From the NCBI GenBank assembly GCA_900208305.1, contig OAPG01000005.1, positions 868,001 to 932,000 on the forward strand: 64,000 nt of DNA, given 5' to 3'. The stretch comes from Melanopsichium pennsylvanicum (taxonomy: Eukaryota; Basidiomycota; Ustilaginomycetes; Ustilaginales). The translations under genes were made by a program, and so were the position numbers. The stretch's first letter is position 1, and the number at the start of each line of letters is the position of its first letter. The notes below the pieces were generated by a model. The model was given only the letters and a program-made list of their open reading frames with translations, was not told the DNA's origin and did not search any database. Below are positions 59,493 through 64,000 of the stretch, one piece after another.

Positions 59493-60614
59493 ATGAACTT
59501 CATCCTCTCCTTAACGCTCCTCAACCTCGCTCTATCCACCATGTTGACTTCTGCAGCGCCTCTCCCGTCTTTGGCTCGAGTAGAATTGTCGTTGCCCGAA
59601 AGCATCCGATCGTTCGAAAGCGCCTACAGTGCAATGTCGGATCAAGTCGAAAAAGCTGCAGCGAAAAGGAAAGGGTTTGGTTTTCGCGAAAAAATGGTTA
59701 CGGGCATAACGGTGGGTCTCTCAACGTTGGGCACAGGAGGATACATTGTGAGTTCAGCAATTCCGATGAGTATAGCACACCGGCAGAAGTATGGGGGAAG
59801 AAGGCTGGAAGAGGCTGTGGAGCGGGCTAATGCTCAAGCAGCGCTGCGGAAGAATGGTATTGGTGGTGATTCGAAGCGACTGAATAAGCGAAGAGCAGGG
59901 TCTGAAAGGAAATTGGCGAAGAGATCTGGAGTCTCATCAATGGAGAAAGCGCTTCAAGAAGGTATGGATCACGAAGCGGACAACGAAAGCTTTTACAGTG
60001 CTCTGAGTCGATCGAACAGTCAGAGGAGGGACGAGGTTGAAGGAAGATTGCTTCACAACTCGGATCAATCCGAATCGATTGTCCTGGATAAAGCTGCGTT
60101 CTTGCACAGATCCAACTCAGCCCCCATCATGCACTTTTTCAAACCAGACTATCAAGTGTCTGCACTTCACACCACCAAATCTCCTTCCACCACAATGGAT
60201 CAAGGCTTACGAAAGCAACATCAGGCACGAACGTCCTCAAGTCCAAGTAGAGTAGAATTTGGTCGGTCTGTTTCGGCGTCATCCGACCACTATGGTGGAT
60301 ACAATGACGAGACGAATGCAAGACTTAGAGCGGTAGAGGCAGCACTGTTGGATTTGAAACAGCATCAATATGATTCACAGAAATTTTCAGCATTTACCAA
60401 GATTATGATCGGGATGGGGTTGTTGAATGCTGTAGGGGCTGGAGCTAGTGCAGAGTTGAGTGTACAAAACGCCATCGAGGCAGCAAAGAAGAACTACAGC
60501 CAGCAGAACAAATTGCCGGATGTGACCAATTTGGATCCAACAACGTGCACAAAGTTTCAAACAGAGGTGACTGGTCTGGACTGCTCAAAAGCGCATGGTG
60601 TCAAGTTTGCGTGA
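59493..60614 (+). CDS. Predicted secreted or membrane protein, unknown family
   Basis: 373 residues, no intron. The N-terminus is a good signal peptide (hydrophobic residues 4-19, then Ala-rich TSAAPLP with likely cleavage near residue 21). A Gly/Ile-rich hydrophobic segment at about 68-92 (GITVGLSTLGTGGYIVSSAI) and another at about 302-325 (IMIGMGLLNAVGAGAS) could be membrane-associated helices. Dibasic sites (NKRRAG, LAKRSG near residues 131-146) resemble Kex2 cleavage sites. Only two Cys lie near the C-terminus (PTTCTKF, GLDCSKA). No domain is recognised. In a smut such a gene may be a secreted effector or cell-surface protein; this is inference. Confidence 0.65.
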   Translation: MNFILSLTLLNLALSTMLTSAAPLPSLARVELSLPESIRSFESAYSAMSDQVEKAAAKRKGFGFREKMVTGITVGLSTLGTGGYIVSSAIPMSIAHRQKYGGRRLEEAVERANAQAALRKNGIGGDSKRLNKRRAGSERKLAKRSGVSSMEKALQEGMDHEADNESFYSALSRSNSQRRDEVEGRLLHNSDQSESIVLDKAAFLHRSNSAPIMHFFKPDYQVSALHTTKSPSTTMDQGLRKQHQARTSSSPSRVEFGRSVSASSDHYGGYNDETNARLRAVEAALLDLKQHQYDSQKFSAFTKIMIGMGLLNAVGAGASAELSVQNAIEAAKKNYSQQNKLPDVTNLDPTTCTKFQTEVTGLDCSKAHGVKFA

Positions 60615-62132
60615 TGGGATGATGACGGACGAAAATTGCAAGACGGGAGAGATCTCATGAAGGAATGATGATATGGTAAGGGAAACAAAAACGATTTTAC
60701 GGTACGATTTAAAGTGACGCTTTGAAAGTGACGTTTTGAAAGTGATGCTTATAAAGCATGACATGGGCTTAACGAGACAGGGTCCCTTGACACACCGGAT
60801 TCTGTCTGAGGGGAGGAGAAGGGACGTTATATGGATACTAAATTTGATTGCCTTCTCAGACGCTGTCCACAATAAGACTGTGTCTCTGTGTATGAACCAA
60901 AAAAAAAAAAAGATTTTTGGAATCTCGAGCGAGCCGTTGATGTTACTGAGAGTATCTGTAGCGGCGAGACTATCCCAGCTTGAGTCACAGCCAATCTTGC
61001 TGCAGCCTTTGTTTAGGTCTTCTATCACCAATCACGCACGGGGATCGGAGTCAAATGACGAGTTCAGACGGGCCAGAAAGAGGCTAAGGTCGAGGTCCAG
61101 ACAAGAAGGGAGGAAACAGAAGTTTGGGCGCGTGTGTGTCTTTACCTACTGTATATGGAACGTTGTTTGTGGTTTTGTTTGTTGTGATATGTCAAGAATG
61201 AAAGAATAGCTTAACCTCGGCGCATTATTCGCAAACGAGACTTGAAAAGTGCAGGACTAAAGTTATAGTAGTTTCCCGTGTTGTTGGTGAAGAGAGGCAG
61301 CGAGCCAGTCAGCCAGCAGAAGAGAACAACACAACACGAACCATCGCGACTTTTCTTTTCATGCGGACGGCCAGCTCCGACCGTCTAACCGAGACCATCA
61401 CTTTTTTTTTATCGCCCTTTCGCCCTTTCGCCCTTTCGCCCTTTCGCCCTTTCTTCAGCGAGGTGGTGTTACGTATCTGGACTGTAATTCACTGTACAGC
61501 GTCAAGTAGATGTATACATTTCATTTTCACAGAATGAGGCGAGGCAAAGATAAAGCATGACTGATCAGCAAAGGCTATGCCGAAAAGGAGATCCGGCCGA
61601 CAACAGCTCGAAAACGCCAACATGTGATTATACAAAGCGGTGTTCTATATGCGCTGTGATGTGATAGCCACGGCAGATGAGCCTGAATGCTTCGGATGAT
61701 CCTCCTGTCGGCTTTCATACCGCCTTGATTCAAATCTCAAATATTGTCCAACCGCATCCAACCATTCCCACTTCATTTGGCCAAGTTTCTTAATCTTCTT
61801 GTATGGTCCTCGTTTCTTGCTTGACCTCTCGGTAGTCATCACCATCACCAGCCTATCTTCCATTCAACACCACTGCATTGATCTCACTTTAAATAACGAC
61901 ACGCTTGCTCGCCGTCATCGCTCGGGCATGAGCCCTTTATTATAGCTCCCATCACGAACAACTAGCACATCCTATCTCTGGCCCTTCACCACTCGACCTG
62001 CAGCTGTTGCTACTCTTATAGCATGCAATAGCTTGAAAGCCATTCTTTCATCTAGGAGTCGAATGACCCGCTCATCCATATCATCAACATTCAAGCCATT
62101 GCGCAAACCACTCACCTCAAGTCTCGGTCACC
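60615..62132. other. Intergenic region upstream of the PH-like gene
   Basis: 1.5 kb. It holds an A run (60899-60912), a T run (61402-61410), a tandem octamer (61413-61452) and the motif ACTGTAATTCACTGTACAG (61481-61499). A 72-codon minus-strand frame (61645-61863) with a basic KKRGPYKK patch has no other support. Confidence 0.6.
61413..61452. repeat. (CGCCCTTT)5 tandem repeat
   Basis: Five perfect copies of an 8-bp unit, preceded by a T run, about 680 bp upstream of the PH-like gene. Confidence 0.95.
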
Positions 62133-64000
62133 ATGGCTCCCTTGCGCCTCGAATCGCGTATGCCGCGCTATGAGGGTCATCTCATCCTCAACCAAGCCAT
62201 ACTCACCGACAGCCCACAGACAAGTGCTTGCACCGCCTGGTCAGAGACCTGGTGTAGCTTAGAAGATGCCAAGCTGCTGGTTTACAAAGACCGTATGGCT
62301 GCCCTGATCACTCCAGACCACATGTGCGCAGTCATCGATGTTCGCAACTTTGCCTGCGTACAAATTTCCTCGGATCATTCCCTCGAGCTTGTCCTCAGCA
62401 CTTGCCTTCCAGAGCCCGCTAAAACATATCCGTTCCGTCCAAAGTCAGCCATGAGCCTGAATTGGCTTGCGACAGAATGTGTAGTACGCGATAACACTGA
62501 GGCCGAGCCCCGGCCTTCAATCACCTCCATCGGCCGTATCAGCTTTCAGGCAACTACGACCGCCATAAATGCTTCATCCACCTTCTCGGTCAAGACCGAC
62601 GCAGAGAGCCGTCGCAATATGCCATGGACCAAGTTGGCGTCGGGTTCGCGCAAGTTGTATAACAAGGTCTCTTCCAATGGCCCTTTGCGCATCAACGACA
62701 CTTGTTCTTCAAATTCTGCATGCACCACCCCCAGCATTGCATCTATCAGCGACCCGAGAGAGTCGATCGACTTTGCATCCAGCGGAGCACCTTCTCCTTG
62801 CACGCCTCACTCGGCTACCTTGAGCAACATATTTCAAAGTGTGCCCATCCGTGCATCTTCGGTAGACGCCTTTCAAAGCTGGTTGGACGCCTTGACGCTT
62901 ACTCTCAAACTTCATCAAGAGATGGCGCTGGCATCATCGCCCTTCATCACGCAGCAGAAGTGCAGTCCTTCCCGCCCTTCACTCGGCAACGTACCTGGCT
63001 TTCGCACTACTCCAAGCTTGCAAGCTAGTCCCTTGCTCTCAAATTTGGGTCTCGGTAGAGGTTCGACAACAGAAGAGGCAACGCCAAAGGCTTGCCGTAA
63101 ACGACATTCATCTTCAACGAGCCTCTCCTTTGCCTTGAACGCCACACATGAATCTCATCATGACGCCATCGAGCGCTTCGGAAAGACTTCCTTCGGGTCA
63201 CAACAAGCTGCAGATGCTTGGAATGATATTGCGAATCACAACTTGGTACAAGCACCTCTAAGGCGTCCCGACACTTCCGACATGACCTCCTCATCCGCAA
63301 AGCAGAACTTTTCATGCATTGGTGCCAAAAGACAAGATCGCAAACACAAGCGCTCCATCTCTACGGCTTCCTCTTCCCTCTCGTTCTCGGCAGCAGGGCC
63401 GAAGCTGTCACCGCTGCGGCGCAACAGCGTCTCAAGCACGCAGCTGCTGTCCTCCGACAGTGGCGATGCGTCGGTTTCGAGGTCGATCAAGGCGAGCTTT
63501 ACCCACGCCGACACTTTGTCACTTGGAAAACAGTCGACAACGTTGAGCTCCGATCGCGGTGTCATTCACTCTGTAGCAAACCAAGCTGGCACCAAGTCGG
63601 TTTCAATACACCGCCGATCTGGGTCGCTCTTGCGTTTCAACTCGACGCGGATCCTGGCGTGGCGAGACACCTTCACCCCATCCGAACAACCAAAAGCGAA
63701 TACGTCAGTGGGAATAGGTCTCGACGTCGATCAGGGTGATGTTAGCAGCAGTAGCCGCGCTGATACGAAGAGCAAACTGTCCAAAGGTTTTCCGAGACTC
63801 AGATCTTTGCGTCTGCTCCCGAAACGTAATGAGTTTGATGGTAATAACGGCGACGTGTCTGTCCAAGGTCGCCAGGAAGAGAGCTGCAGCTCCGCCACAT
63901 GCGAATCACAATACAGCGAGGATATTCTGACCACATCTTTGCCACGGTCCGCTGCTCCGCCAAAGATAAAAGGAATGTCAAGGACCTCGTCGTTGCTCAG
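62133..64000 (+). CDS. Ser-rich protein with a split PH-like domain (3' end outside window)
   Basis: The frame opens at ATG 62133 (context CACCATGG, a strong start) and has no stop through base 64000, giving at least 622 residues. Residues 13-53 (YEGHLIL ... WSETWCSLEDAKLLVYKD) look like the first strands of a pleckstrin-homology domain. Residues 244-260 (VDAFQSWLDALTLTLK) look like its closing helix with the conserved Trp250. About 190 residues, largely Ser/Thr-rich, lie between them, so the domain would be split. From 270 onward it is disordered, Ser/Arg-rich (RKHKRSISTASSSLSFS, RRSGSLLRF). PH domains bind phosphoinositides or proteins at membranes. The PH call is by eye. A RhoGEF/RhoGAP-like or scaffold protein is possible. 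Confidence 0.75.
   Translation, partial: MAPLRLESRMPRYEGHLILNQAILTDSPQTSACTAWSETWCSLEDAKLLVYKDRMAALITPDHMCAVIDVRNFACVQISSDHSLELVLSTCLPEPAKTYPFRPKSAMSLNWLATECVVRDNTEAEPRPSITSIGRISFQATTTAINASSTFSVKTDAESRRNMPWTKLASGSRKLYNKVSSNGPLRINDTCSSNSACTTPSIASISDPRESIDFASSGAPSPCTPHSATLSNIFQSVPIRASSVDAFQSWLDALTLTLKLHQEMALASSPFITQQKCSPSRPSLGNVPGFRTTPSLQASPLLSNLGLGRGSTTEEATPKACRKRHSSSTSLSFALNATHESHHDAIERFGKTSFGSQQAADAWNDIANHNLVQAPLRRPDTSDMTSSSAKQNFSCIGAKRQDRKHKRSISTASSSLSFSAAGPKLSPLRRNSVSSTQLLSSDSGDASVSRSIKASFTHADTLSLGKQSTTLSSDRGVIHSVANQAGTKSVSIHRRSGSLLRFNSTRILAWRDTFTPSEQPKANTSVGIGLDVDQGDVSSSSRADTKSKLSKGFPRLRSLRLLPKRNEFDGNNGDVSVQGRQEESCSSATCESQYSEDILTTSLPRSAAPPKIKGMSRTSSLL

Noticed and set aside
61645..61863. 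72-codon minus-strand frame with a KKRGPYKK basic patch
   Set aside because: Too short and isolated; a basic patch alone is weak evidence for a transposase or DNA-binding protein.

Overview
This is eukaryotic nuclear DNA from a basidiomycete fungus, most likely a smut or smut-related yeast (Ustilaginaceae). That placement is inferred from several things. Genes are mostly intron-free and intron-poor, with GT-AG introns where they occur. Proteins are long and rich in Ser/Ala. The gene set is fungal: RAV1, a Met4/Cys-3-type bZIP, an SRF1-like membrane protein and Rac1. Microsatellites and A/T runs are confined to non-coding DNA. The species cannot be fixed from the sequence alone. I see no prokaryotic operons, no CRISPR array and no intact transposon.

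Layout. 1-894: the 3' end of telomerase reverse transcriptase. 1328-3142: a CDK11 (PITSLRE) kinase. 4150-6219 (-): an SRF1-like four-helix membrane protein. 8446-10923 (-): an ankyrin/CCCH zinc-finger protein. 12658-15246: a PPR protein. 15884-22921: a 2,345-residue golgin-like coiled coil. 23647-25566 (-): a bZIP factor. 27625-30456: coatomer gamma. 30655-31805 (-): NSE2/MMS21, reconstructed with two introns. 32782-34845: CTP synthase. About 35510-37760: a CpG-depleted island of unknown origin. 38154-39331: RPS28 with a 971-nt intron. 39983-40483 (-): a UPF0303 protein. 42314-43009: Rac1 with one intron. 43841-46645 (-): a UBE2O-type E2. 47548-52110: RAV1. 52475-53167 (-): mitochondrial acyl carrier protein with two introns. 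53800-54663: mitochondrial ribosomal protein bL17m. 55297-58560: a second PPR protein. 59493-60614: a predicted secreted protein. 62133 to the right edge: a long open frame with a split PH-like domain that leaves the window.

The genes are mostly unrelated housekeeping functions: telomere and genome maintenance (TERT, NSE2), transcription and RNA control (CDK11, bZIP, CCCH protein), Golgi and membrane traffic (golgin-like protein, COPI gamma, RAV1, Rac1), nucleotide synthesis (CTP synthase) and translation. The one functional grouping is at 52.5-58.6 kb, where ACP1, bL17m and a PPR protein, all mitochondrial or probably so, lie together; ACP1 and bL17m share a 632-bp divergent promoter region.

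The least ordinary features are the CpG-depleted block in front of RPS28, an ACTGTA-containing inverted motif that recurs in at least ten intergenic regions, the long RPS28 intron, insertions in the CDK11 and CTP synthase catalytic domains, and the uncharacterised secreted and PH-like proteins at the right end. Several starts were moved to the first ATG because the longer open frame begins at a TTG or GTG codon.
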